Source of the DNA: a bacterium
Lineage (GTDB): Bacteria; Bacillota; Bacilli; Lactobacillales; Streptococcaceae
DNA length: 55,673 nucleotides
Assembly: GCA_905221215.1 (NCBI GenBank)
Contig: CAJNCI010000010.1
Coordinates: 1-55,673 of the forward strand
Direction of reading: 5' to 3'
Under the pieces are notes generated by a model. That model was given only the letters and a program-made list of their open reading frames with translations, was not told where the DNA came from and ran no database searches. The stretch's first letter is position 1; each line of letters starts with the position of its first letter. Shown piece after piece: positions 27,541 through 37,397 of the stretch. A program made the position numbers and the translations under genes.

Positions 27541-27741
27541 CTACCTATTATTACTAATATTAGTACTAATATTATTACCAACAGTACTAATATTAGTACT
27601 AATTACCCTGAGGCCATCGTTTGTAAATTGACCCAAAACGTCAAATCCGTCATAAATTCCTTTATAAATAAAGAGTCCTAAAATTATAGATGAAATAATA
27701 ATACTTGCACAAATAAAATATGTATGTTTTTTTTCGTTCAT
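27541..27741 (-). CDS. Small membrane protein with a repetitive C-terminus
   Basis: 66 residues from the ATG at 27741, preceded by AAGGAGG at 8 bp; a longer reading from 27786 is rejected for lack of a ribosome binding site. One membrane helix (FICASIIISSIILGLFIY), then YDGFDVLGQFTNDGLRV and a Ser/Asn/Thr-rich tail with IST-NIS repeats encoded by palindromic DNA. No family recognised. It lies just outside the IS end and points toward it. Confidence 0.6.
   Translation of the reverse strand: MNEKKHTYFICASIIISSIILGLFIYKGIYDGFDVLGQFTNDGLRVISTNISTVGNNISTNISNNR
27553..27604. repeat. Palindromic AGTACTAATATTAGTACT-type repeats
   Basis: AGTACTAATATTAGTACT is a perfect 18-bp palindrome. A partial copy (ACTAATATTAGTACTAATATT) precedes it by about 25 bp. 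They encode the IST-NIS repeat tail of the 27541-27741 gene. Confidence 0.7.
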
Positions 27742-27809
27742 AATATCAATCCTCCTTTTTATTTGTATCCGCTTACATTTTATCATATAATGTTATTGTA
27801 GTCAAGAAA

Positions 27810-28025
27810 ATGTGCTATTATGTTAAAAAATATTTTTCAAAATATAAATGGACGGATTTATTTTGGATTTTATTTGTTATTTTGATATGCCTCTATATAG
27901 GTAACCATGATTTGTTTCCTCTCAATCATCAAGAAATCTCGCTTCGAGGGAGTTTCTGGGGATCTGTACTTGCCTTATATCAATTGCTATTTATTGATAA
28001 ATTTATTATTTCGAATCGAAAATAA
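27810..28025 (+). CDS. Small membrane protein, copy 2 of a paralogous pair
   Basis: 71 residues in frame from the ATG at 27810. The first 60 bases after the start region are almost identical to copy 1 (25590). The last 60 are also very similar, while the middle differs (YIGNHDLFPLNHQEISLRG). Relative to copy 1 it lacks one base right after the ancestral ATG, so that ATG (27822) is out of frame; the upstream ATG gives MCYYVKKYFSKYKW. No good ribosome binding site precedes it. It may be decaying. Confidence 0.5.
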   Translation: MCYYVKKYFSKYKWTDLFWILFVILICLYIGNHDLFPLNHQEISLRGSFWGSVLALYQLLFIDKFIISNRK

Positions 28026-28090
28026 ATGGAGAAGCTAAAAGCTTTAAATGTTTTAGACTTTTGGGATAGATAGTTTAAAAATTGAAATTT

Positions 28091-28123
28091 AAAACCGCAG
28101 ATCTTCTTGAAATGCGGTTTTTT
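28091..28123. terminator. Convergent terminator between the small membrane gene and rlmA
   Basis: AAAACCGCA...TGCGGTTTTTT, 9-bp stem with a loop of about 13 nt, A- and T-rich on both strands. Confidence 0.8.
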
Positions 28124-28130
28124 GTGTCAA

Positions 28131-28979
28131 TTATAGTACTTTCCCAACCAGAATCTCAGCCTCAATAGTAATCTCTGTCAGTTGGCTCCAGTCAATCTTA
28201 GTCTGGTCGATGTGAAAGAGGAGAGGAGTCATACTGAGTAGGGCTTGGAGCTGATCTGCTGTGATAGTCTTAGTCAGAGAGGCCGTTTGGTTAGATAGGA
28301 TGGTAAAGTGTTCTTGGAAATGATTTTTGATATCTTGGTTGGAATAGTCCTTGTTTGTCAGTTGGTCTTGTACCCTTTGGCGAATTTCTTTGAGGTGATT
28401 TTCAGTTGGGATAACCTTTATCAAGATACCGTCTTTGGATAAAACGCGATGAAATTCTCCATAGTTGGCAGGCGAAAAGATATCTAGTAGGATATCCATG
28501 CTGGTGTCTTTTATAGGAAGGCGAGCCAGGTCGCCAACAAACCAATTGACTGCCCAGTTGGGTTCGCTCTTGGCAGCGATTTGGACGGAATCTTTGGAGA
28601 TGTCAAAGGAATAGAAAGTTTTGTCAGGATGCCTTTCTTGGAGCTTGCGAGAATAGAATCCTTCACCACAGCCGATATCCAAAATTGTTTTGGCATTTTT
28701 TGAGTTTGAAAGTAAATCAGAGATAGCCTCTAAGATGGCCCGATAAAAGCCGGCTTCTAGGATTTGTTGACGGTTTTGAAAGTTTTCCTTGTCGTAGTTG
28801 ACAGATTGCTTGATTTGAGGTGCCAGATTGACATAACCAAATTTAGCCAAGTCAAAAGAATGGCGATTGTTGCATTTAAGACTTCTCTCTACCAGAGTCA
28901 GATTTTCTTGACAGATAGGGCAGGCAAAGGCAGTCGCAGAAGCAAAACGCTGGAGTTTAGGTTTGAGATTTGTATTCAT
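28131..28979 (-). CDS. rlmA: 23S rRNA (guanine-N1)-methyltransferase RlmA(II)
   Basis: 282 residues. N-terminal zinc site C20-x2-C23 ... C36-x3-H40, then a Rossmann methyltransferase domain (ILDIGCGEGFYSRKL as the SAM-binding loop) and the family's RNA-contacting segments. RlmA(II) methylates G748 in hairpin 35 of 23S rRNA in Gram-positives, and loss or gain alters ketolide and tylosin susceptibility (family knowledge). Start: ATG at 28979. Transcribed alone, leftward into a shared terminator. Confidence 0.92.
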   Translation of the reverse strand: MNTNLKPKLQRFASATAFACPICQENLTLVERSLKCNNRHSFDLAKFGYVNLAPQIKQSVNYDKENFQNRQQILEAGFYRAILEAISDLLSNSKNAKTILDIGCGEGFYSRKLQERHPDKTFYSFDISKDSVQIAAKSEPNWAVNWFVGDLARLPIKDTSMDILLDIFSPANYGEFHRVLSKDGILIKVIPTENHLKEIRQRVQDQLTNKDYSNQDIKNHFQEHFTILSNQTASLTKTITADQLQALLSMTPLLFHIDQTKIDWSQLTEITIEAEILVGKVL

Positions 28980-29129
28980 AGTTTAAGTGTATCAAAAGAG
29001 GCAAATGAAAGCAACTTTAGGATGATTTGTAATAAAATTAAATAGTAGTATAATTACTTTTCAAACTACCAAAATTAAATTGCTTTTATATAAAAATTAA
29101 TATATAATAATAGCTAGGAGGAAATAAGT

Positions 29130-29408
29130 ATGTTAAAAGAAGTATTGAGCGTCGCAAAAGTTGCGAAAAAATCATCACTCTTTTTAGGTGGTGTTGCATT
29201 TGGTACCCTTGGTTTGAAAATCTTGGCAAGTAAGGAAGCTAAAAAAGGTTATTCTAAAGCCTTGGCTAAGGCTTACAAGTTGAAAGACGGGCTAGACGCA
29301 TCTGTTTCTGTTGTGAAGCAACATGGAGACGATGTCTTGCAAGATGCCAAATATTTGTACGAGCAAGAGAAAAAAGAAGAGCAATTAGATAGCCTTATAG
29401 GAGAATAA
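29130..29408 (+). CDS. Small one-helix protein (DUF6110-like) paired with a metal P-type ATPase
   Basis: 92 residues. A single glycine-rich hydrophobic helix (SLFLGGVAFGTLGLKILA, residues about 17-34) is followed by SKEAKKGYSKALAKAYK and a long charged amphipathic helix rich in Glu, Asp and Lys with one conserved-looking His (VKQHGDDVLQDAKYLYEQ). AGGAGGAAATAAGT precedes the ATG. Its stop lies one base before the ATPase start, so they are translationally coupled. In layout it resembles the DUF1490/PacL proteins encoded with mycobacterial Ctp metal ATPases (inference). Confidence 0.8.
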   Translation: MLKEVLSVAKVAKKSSLFLGGVAFGTLGLKILASKEAKKGYSKALAKAYKLKDGLDASVSVVKQHGDDVLQDAKYLYEQEKKEEQLDSLIGE

Positions 29409-29409
29409 T

Positions 29410-31473
29410 ATGTCTTTTAAAGTGCTACATAGAGGATACCAACATATCCGACTATCATCTTCTTTTTCACTCACCTTGGATATTCAAGACTATCTTCGTT
29501 CCTTGGCGAGAGATGAAAAGGGGATTGAGTCTATCCAGTTTTACATGGATCAACAGCACTTTACTCTACGTATAAAAGAAGGCTTTTCTGTATTAGATAA
29601 TGCAGAAGCCTTTTTAAAAAGAATTGATAAAGGGAAAGTTTCTGAGTTGATGACTCTTCCCATTCGTAGAGAAGAGAGTGCTTATTCTATTGTTTCAGGT
29701 GCAGCGGTTAAGCGTGTACTTTTTCGTAGTTTTGTGCCGTATCCTATTCGCTATATATGGACTTGTTATCAGGCTTTTGGTTATATTAGAGAAGCCTATC
29801 AAACACTAGCGCGTAAGGAACTAACGATGGAGGTCTTGGACTGTTCGGCGATTTTATTGTCCTTGTTTATGAACCAATCCAAGACAGCTAGCAATATCAT
29901 GTTTATGCTTGATTTGGGGAATCATTTAGATCAGTGGTCCTTGAAAAAAACTGCAACGGATTTAGAACAGAGTCTTCTTGCAAAAGAGAGCGATGTATTC
30001 TTAGTGCAGGGCGATACGGTTGTTAGTATCAAGAGTTCCGATGTTCAAATAGGAGATGTCTTGATCTTATCTCAAGGAAATGAAATTCTGTTTGATGGAC
30101 AAGTGGTTTCAGGTTTAGGTATGGTCAACGAAAGCTCCTTGACGGGAGAGAGTTTTCCAGTTGAAAAAAGAGAGTCTGATTTGGTTTGTGCAAATACAGT
30201 ATTAGAAACTGGAGAGTTACGCATTCGTGTAACCGATAATCAGATGAACAGCCGTATTTTACAACTGATTGAGTTGATGAAGAAATCTGAAGAAAACAAG
30301 AAAACGAAACAACGCTATTTCATCAAGATGGCGGACAAGGTCGTCAAATATAATTTCTTGGGGGCTGGGCTGACTTACCTATTGACAGGTTCTTTTTCGA
30401 AGGCCATTTCTTTCCTATTAGTCGATTTCTCCTGCGCTTTGAAAATCTCTACTCCTGTAGCTTATTTGACAGCTATCAAGGAGGGGTTGAACCGTGAAAT
30501 GGTGATTAAGGATGGAGATGTTCTGGAAAAATACCTGGAAGTTGATACTTTCTTGTTTGATAAGACAGGAACAATCACAACTAGCTATCCGATAGTTGAA
30601 AAGGTGTTACCTTTTGGAGACTATAGTGAGGAAGATATTCTCAGAATCAGTGCCTGTCTTGAGGAACACATTTATCATCCTATTGCTAATGCCATTGTCA
30701 AGCAAGCTGAGATAGAGGGGATTGAACATGAGGAAATGCATGGGAAACTTCAATATATCGCAAGCAAGGGAATCAAATCTCATATAGATGACCAACCAGT
30801 TCTTATTGGAAATTATGTCTTGATGCAGGATGAGCAGATTCATATCAGTTCAGAACAAAATGCTTTAATTGAAGAGTACAAGAGTCACTACAATCTCTTA
30901 TTCTTGGCTTATCAGAATGAATTGATTGGAATGTTCTGCATTCATACTCCTTTGAGAAAAGAAGCAAAAGCAGCCTTGGAGAAACTTAAGGCACAAGGGA
31001 AAAAATTGATTCTGGCAACAGGGGACACCTTGGTTAGGACAGAGGAATTAGTCAAAGATTTGCCCTTTGATCAGGTTTATACAGATTTGAAACCTGATGG
31101 GAAATTTGAGTTAGTAGAGGAACTGCAGAAAGCAGGTCACACTATTTTGATGGTTGGGGATGGGTTGAATGACTCAGCTGCTCTAACCCTATCAGATATC
31201 GGTGTGGTGATGAATGAGAGTGCAGATATTTCTAAGCAGATGAGCGATATCTTATTGTTAGATAATCGTTTGGATTTCTTCCAAGAATTGGATTGGCTAT
31301 CATCATCTTTGCAAACACTCATCAAGAAGAATATTCAAGATACCGTTGTCGTAAATAGTAGTTTGATTGGCTTTGGCTTGTTTAACTGGCTCAGCCCTTC
31401 AAATCTTTCTATCTTACATAATCTAACAACCTTACGCATAGTTTTGCGTAGCCTGTCTATTAAAAATAGATAG
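29410..31473 (+). CDS. P1B-type heavy-metal ATPase (CtpC-like)
   Basis: 687 residues. N-terminal 95 residues resemble a metal-binding-like domain without a CxxC. Then the E1-E2 core: TGES actuator (about residue 245), phosphorylation site DKTGT (Asp384), and GDGLND hinge (583-588). The usual CPC/CPx motif in the sixth core helix is replaced by VDFSCALKIST (Cys342), an unusual metal-site variant. Expected to export or translocate a transition metal; the metal cannot be read from sequence. Partnered with the small protein encoded immediately upstream. Confidence 0.9.
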   Translation: MSFKVLHRGYQHIRLSSSFSLTLDIQDYLRSLARDEKGIESIQFYMDQQHFTLRIKEGFSVLDNAEAFLKRIDKGKVSELMTLPIRREESAYSIVSGAAVKRVLFRSFVPYPIRYIWTCYQAFGYIREAYQTLARKELTMEVLDCSAILLSLFMNQSKTASNIMFMLDLGNHLDQWSLKKTATDLEQSLLAKESDVFLVQGDTVVSIKSSDVQIGDVLILSQGNEILFDGQVVSGLGMVNESSLTGESFPVEKRESDLVCANTVLETGELRIRVTDNQMNSRILQLIELMKKSEENKKTKQRYFIKMADKVVKYNFLGAGLTYLLTGSFSKAISFLLVDFSCALKISTPVAYLTAIKEGLNREMVIKDGDVLEKYLEVDTFLFDKTGTITTSYPIVEKVLPFGDYSEEDILRISACLEEHIYHPIANAIVKQAEIEGIEHEEMHGKLQYIASKGIKSHIDDQPVLIGNYVLMQDEQIHISSEQNALIEEYKSHYNLLFLAYQNELIGMFCIHTPLRKEAKAALEKLKAQGKKLILATGDTLVRTEELVKDLPFDQVYTDLKPDGKFELVEELQKAGHTILMVGDGLNDSAALTLSDIGVVMNESADISKQMSDILLLDNRLDFFQELDWLSSSLQTLIKKNIQDTVVVNSSLIGFGLFNWLSPSNLSILHNLTTLRIVLRSLSIKNR

Positions 31474-31491
31474 ATGAGAGCTATTAACAGC

Positions 31492-31529
31492 AAAAAGGAG
31501 TTACCTTTCTCGAGGTTAACTCCTTTTTT
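31492..31529. terminator. Convergent terminator between the ATPase gene and tyrS
   Basis: AAAAAGGAGTTA...TAACTCCTTTTT 12-bp stem with a 13-nt loop and U-run on both strands. Confidence 0.92.
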
Positions 31530-31549
31530 ATAGGTAAATGTTGAATAGT

Positions 31550-32806
31550 TTAGTAAGTCAATACAAAGTATTTTTTCTTTCCACGACGGATAACAGTCAG
31601 TTCGTTCTCTAACTTATCTGCGTCAGTCAAGACATAGTCAAGGTCTTGGATGCGGTCGCCGTTGACGTAGATAGCTCCGTTTTGGACGTCTTCACGGGCT
31701 TGGCGTTTTGAGTTAACCATACCAGATGAGACGAGCAGTTCCACGATATTGTGATTTTCATCTGCTTGAACTTGGTAGTTTGGCACGCCACGAAGTCCTT
31801 GTTTAAGCTCTTTGACAGAAAGGTTTTTGATATTTCCTGCAAAGAGTTGTTCAGTGATGTTAAGAGCTTCTTTGTAAGCTTCTTCTCCGTGAACAAGAGT
31901 AACGACTTCACGAGCCAATACTTTTTGAGCCAAACGTTCGTGTGGAGCTGCTTCAAATTGTTTACGGATGTCTTCAATCTCATCGAGTGACAAGAAAGTA
32001 AAGATCTTCAAGAAGCGAACAGCGTCAGCGTCCATAACGTTCATCCAGAATTGGTACATTTCGTATGGAGAAGTCTTTTCAGGATTGAGCCAGACTGCGT
32101 TTCCTTCTGATTTACCAAATTTCTTACCAGTTGCATCGGTAATCAGTGGTACAGTGATAACGTGACCAGTCTTGTCAGCCTTACGACGAAGCAATTCAGT
32201 ACCAGCTGTCATATTTCCCCACTGGTCAGAACCACCAATTTGAAGCGTTACGTTGTGGTCTTGGTTAAGAACGAAGAAGTCGTAACCTTGCATGATTTGG
32301 TAAGCAAACTCAGTGTATGAAATCCCTGTTTCAATCCGTTTTTTAACAGACTCCTTGCTCATCATGTAGTTGACAGTGAAGTATTTTCCGATATCACGGA
32401 GGAAGTCAATGAAGCTGATGCTGCCAAACCAGTCGTAGTTGTTGACCATGACAGCCTTATTTTCACCATTTTCAAAGTCAAGAAAGCGAGAAAGTTGTCC
32501 TTGGATAGACTTGACCCAGCCATCTACTGTGTCTTTTGTTTGGAGACTACGTTCAGCATCTTTGAAGGACGGATCTCCGATGAGACCTGTAGCACCGCCA
32601 ACGAGCGCATAAGGTTTGTGACCTGCTAGTTGCAAGCGACGGCTTGTCAAGATTGCGACAAGGTGGCCTAGGTGAAGGCTGTCAGCAGTTGGATCGTAGC
32701 CAGTATAATAAGAAACTTGACCTTCTTCTAGGGCTTTACGCAAAGCTTCTTCATCAGTCGTTTGAAAAATCAAACCACGCTCTTTTAGCTCATCAAAAAT
32801 GTGCAT
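31550..32806 (-). CDS. tyrS: Tyrosyl-tRNA synthetase
   Basis: 418 residues. Class I synthetase: HIGH-like [10 protein letters not shown] (about residues 42-51), tyrosine-binding [16 protein letters not shown]-like KFGKSEGN, and a C-terminal S4 RNA-binding domain ([20 protein letters not shown]). AAAGGAGAAAAGACAC precedes the ATG on the minus strand. Divergent from pbp1b. An extended -10 (TGATACAAT) lies about 40 bp upstream. No T-box leader fits in the 129-bp intergenic gap. Confidence 0.97.
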   Translation of the reverse strand: MHIFDELKERGLIFQTTDEEALRKALEEGQVSYYTGYDPTADSLHLGHLVAILTSRRLQLAGHKPYALVGGATGLIGDPSFKDAERSLQTKDTVDGWVKSIQGQLSRFLDFENGENKAVMVNNYDWFGSISFIDFLRDIGKYFTVNYMMSKESVKKRIETGISYTEFAYQIMQGYDFFVLNQDHNVTLQIGGSDQWGNMTAGTELLRRKADKTGHVITVPLITDATGKKFGKSEGNAVWLNPEKTSPYEMYQFWMNVMDADAVRFLKIFTFLSLDEIEDIRKQFEAAPHERLAQKVLAREVVTLVHGEEAYKEALNITEQLFAGNIKNLSVKELKQGLRGVPNYQVQADENHNIVELLVSSGMVNSKRQAREDVQNGAIYVNGDRIQDLDYVLTDADKLENELTVIRRGKKKYFVLTY

Positions 32807-32905
32807 GTGTCTTTTCTCCTTTTTAAAATTATTGTTTCTACCTATTGTATCACAAACTTGGGCAATAGCCTAGCAGAATAGGGAAGAAAGTGGCTATTTT
32901 ATTGA

Positions 32906-35407
<2,502 letters not shown>

Positions 35408-35430
35408 GTTCTATAAACTGTGCTAAATGA

Positions 35431-35460
35431 AGTGGCTAATCAATTGATTGCCACTTTTTT
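35431..35460 (+). terminator. Terminator of pbp1b
   Basis: AGTGGC...GCCACTTTTTT with an internal AATCAATTGATT palindrome and strong U-tract. Confidence 0.85.
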
Positions 35461-35474
35461 CTTTTTTCCTTTCG

Positions 35475-35483
35475 TGTTACAAT
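35475..35483 (+). promoter_or_regulatory. Extended -10 very close to the EamA start codon
   Basis: TG-T-TACAAT (TACAAT 35478-35483). The ATG begins six bases later, at the position where transcription would start, so the mRNA may be leaderless. A preceding AAAGG is one base from the ATG, too close to act as a ribosome binding site. Confidence 0.5.
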
Positions 35484-35489
35484 AAAGGT

Positions 35490-36401
35490 ATGAATCAGTA
35501 TCAGAAAAAGATTATTAAAGGAACCATTTATTCGCTCCTATCTGGCTTAATATGGGGAATCTGTGGAATTTTAGGAGAGTACTTCTTTACTCATTACCAG
35601 GTGTCTTCGGGCTGGATTACCTCTATGCGTTTAACACTGGCAGGAAGTTTTGTACTCATTTGGTCTGCAGTGCAATTAAAATCGCAAGTGCTAGATATTT
35701 GGCGAGATAAGAAAAATTACCTGCCCTTTTTAGCCTATGCTATTTTGGGGATTTTTTCAGTTCAGTATTTTTTCTATCTCTGTGTAGAATACTCAAATGC
35801 AGCGACAGCGACTATTTTACAGTTTATTAGTCCTGTCTTTATCCTCTTTTACAATCGCTTGGTTTATCAAAAACGAGCGTCAAAAAGCGCTATTTTTTAT
35901 GTTTTGGTTGCCATGTTGGGTGTTTGCCTGATGGCGACAAAGGGAGATCTCTCTCAGTTATCCATGACGCCACTAGCCCTTATAACAGGTCTGCTGAGTG
36001 CCATGGGTGTTATGTTTAATGTTATCTTACCTCAACCTTTTGCTAAGCGCTATGGTTTTGTTCCCACGGTTGGGTGGGGGATGATTTTGGCGGGTTTATT
36101 TAGCAATGTTCTCTCGCCGGTTTATCAGCTTTCCTTTACTCTTGATATTTGGAGTATCTTGATTTGCCTCATTATCGCTTTCTTTGGGACGGCTTTTGCT
36201 TTTTTTATTTCCATGAAGGCTGTGTCCTTGGTTTCTCCTTTGGTGGTTTCCGTTATCAGTGCCAGTGAACCTCTCTCTTCTGCTCTCTTGAGTGTTTTGT
36301 TCTTAGGATTGGTAGTGGATTGGTCCCTTCTTCTAGCTATGGCCTTGATTATTTTGCCTATGATATTTTTGTCTATAGAAGAAGCGAAAGAAAGTAGATA
36401 A
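35490..36401 (+). CDS. EamA/DMT family transporter
   Basis: 303 residues from the ATG at 35490; an ORF start at 35448 would overlap the pbp1b terminator and is rejected. Ten predicted membrane helices in two EamA repeats, with family features GTIYSLLSGLIWGICGILGE near the N-terminus and the paired glutamates and glycine-rich ends. The family moves small metabolites such as amino acids or drugs; the substrate is unknown. A -10 element lies immediately before the start codon. It is separated from the following leader by 30 bp. Confidence 0.88.
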   Translation: MNQYQKKIIKGTIYSLLSGLIWGICGILGEYFFTHYQVSSGWITSMRLTLAGSFVLIWSAVQLKSQVLDIWRDKKNYLPFLAYAILGIFSVQYFFYLCVEYSNAATATILQFISPVFILFYNRLVYQKRASKSAIFYVLVAMLGVCLMATKGDLSQLSMTPLALITGLLSAMGVMFNVILPQPFAKRYGFVPTVGWGMILAGLFSNVLSPVYQLSFTLDIWSILICLIIAFFGTAFAFFISMKAVSLVSPLVVSVISASEPLSSALLSVLFLGLVVDWSLLLAMALIILPMIFLSIEEAKESR

Positions 36402-36427
36402 AAAGTCTTTTCTTAATTCTAAAAGTG

Positions 36428-36436
36428 TGCTATACT
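36428..36436 (+). promoter_or_regulatory. Extended -10 promoter of the dapH leader RNA
   Basis: TGCTATACT with only a weak -35 (TTTTCT) at 17 bp. Transcription would start near 36443. Confidence 0.6.
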
Positions 36437-36467
36437 AGAATAGTCAATAAAACACGGGGAGATAGTT

Positions 36468-36497
36468 GTGAAGAGTGTTTTTAGGTTGTATCGGTAG
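36468..36497 (+). CDS. Possible nine-codon leader peptide
   Basis: GTG AAG ... TAG encodes VKSVFRLYR. GGGGAG ends six bases before the GTG. The ORF covers the 5' arm of the long stem, so a ribosome on it would open that stem. Too short for coding statistics; the call rests on position, ribosome binding site and overlap with structure. Confidence 0.35.
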   Translation: MKSVFRLYR

Positions 36498-36562
36498 GGG
36501 CTTGCTTTTACCGACAGCACGTTTTATCTCACATCCCTAAAAAATCATACCTAAAAACAGAC

Positions 36563-36591
36563 AAAAAGGCTTCAAATTTGAGGCCTTTTTT
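36563..36591 (+). terminator. Intrinsic terminator in front of dapH
   Basis: AAAAAGGCTTC / GAGGCCTTTTTT with a 6-8 nt loop. It lies 39 bp before the dapH start, between the leader and the gene. Confidence 0.82.
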
Positions 36592-36630
36592 GGTAGAATA
36601 GTTATCATTATAAAGAATGAGAGGCCTTTT

Positions 36631-37329
36631 ATGACTGCTACAAAAATGAATGCTCAAGAAATTATTCAATTTATCGCCAATGCTGAAAAGAAAACCAGTG
36701 TGAAAGTAACCTTTGAAGGACAACTCGCAACTGCTGTACCTGGATCTATTGTTAAACTAGGAAATGTCCTATTTGGAGACTGGAAGGACGTTGCTCCGCT
36801 TCTCGAAGGTTTGGTAGAAAATCAAGACTATGTTGTTGAGCAAGATGCTCGTAATTCAGCAGTTCCTCTGCTAGATAAACGTGCTATCAACGCTCGTATC
36901 GAGCCAGGTGCTATTATCCGTGATCAGGTTGAAATTGGTGACAATGCTGTTATCATGATGGGAGCCGTTATCAATATCGGTGCTGAAATCGGTGCAGGAA
37001 CCATGATTGACATGGGGGCTATCCTTGGTGGCCGTGCTATCGTTGGGAAAAACAGTCACGTTGGTGCAGGTGCCGTTCTTGCAGGTGTGATTGAGCCAGC
37101 TAGCGCTGAACCAGTCCGTGTTGGAGACAATGTTCTTATCGGCGCTAATGCAGTGGTTATCGAAGGAGTCCAAATTGGTAGTGGTTCAGTTGTGGCAGCG
37201 GGAGCTATTGTTACCCAAGATGTCCCAGAAAACGTGGTGGTAGCAGGTGTTCCAGCTCGCATTATCAAAGAGATTGATGCCCAAACCCAACAAAAAACAG
37301 CGCTAGAGGATGCGCTTCGTACCTTGTAA
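36631..37329 (+). CDS. dapH: Tetrahydrodipicolinate N-acetyltransferase
   Basis: 232 residues. An N-terminal alpha/beta domain (about 85 residues) is followed by a left-handed beta-helix of hexapeptide repeats ([37 protein letters not shown]) ending in the typical [12 protein letters not shown]. It acetylates tetrahydrodipicolinate in the acetyl branch of diaminopimelate/lysine synthesis, which feeds peptidoglycan stem peptides. GAGAGG precedes the ATG. The N-acetyl-DAP deacetylase follows, consistent with one pathway unit. Confidence 0.94.
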   Translation: MTATKMNAQEIIQFIANAEKKTSVKVTFEGQLATAVPGSIVKLGNVLFGDWKDVAPLLEGLVENQDYVVEQDARNSAVPLLDKRAINARIEPGAIIRDQVEIGDNAVIMMGAVINIGAEIGAGTMIDMGAILGGRAIVGKNSHVGAGAVLAGVIEPASAEPVRVGDNVLIGANAVVIEGVQIGSGSVVAAGAIVTQDVPENVVVAGVPARIIKEIDAQTQQKTALEDALRTL

Positions 37330-37345
37330 TTTGTAAAAGAAAAAT

Positions 37346-37374
37346 AGAGGCGGAACCCTTTTTCCAGCCTCTTT
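37346..37374 (+). terminator. Weak intra-operon hairpin after dapH
   Basis: AGAGGC-GGAA / TTCC-A-GCCTCT followed by TTTCTGC; the short U-tract suggests partial termination between two genes of one pathway. Confidence 0.5.
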
Positions 37375-37397
37375 CTGCTATATAGGAGGATAGATAG

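Larger units (their letters stand above)
36443..36591 (+). ncRNA. Candidate structured leader or small RNA upstream of dapH
   Basis: About 150 nt between an extended -10 and an intrinsic terminator. An 11-bp perfect stem pairs TGTTTTTAGGT (36476-36486) with ACCTAAAAACA (36549-36559). Inside it lies a hairpin TCGGTA/TACCGA (36491-36514). The terminator (AAAAAGGC...GCCTTTTTT, 36563-36591) follows. A competing partner, CCCTAAAAAA (36536-36545), is also complementary to the first arm. I recognise no Rfam-type class. Confidence 0.55.

Noticed and set aside
36431..36591. Known riboswitch or Cia-dependent small RNA
   Set aside because: No CiaR direct repeat precedes it and no known aptamer core could be recognised; left as an unclassified leader.
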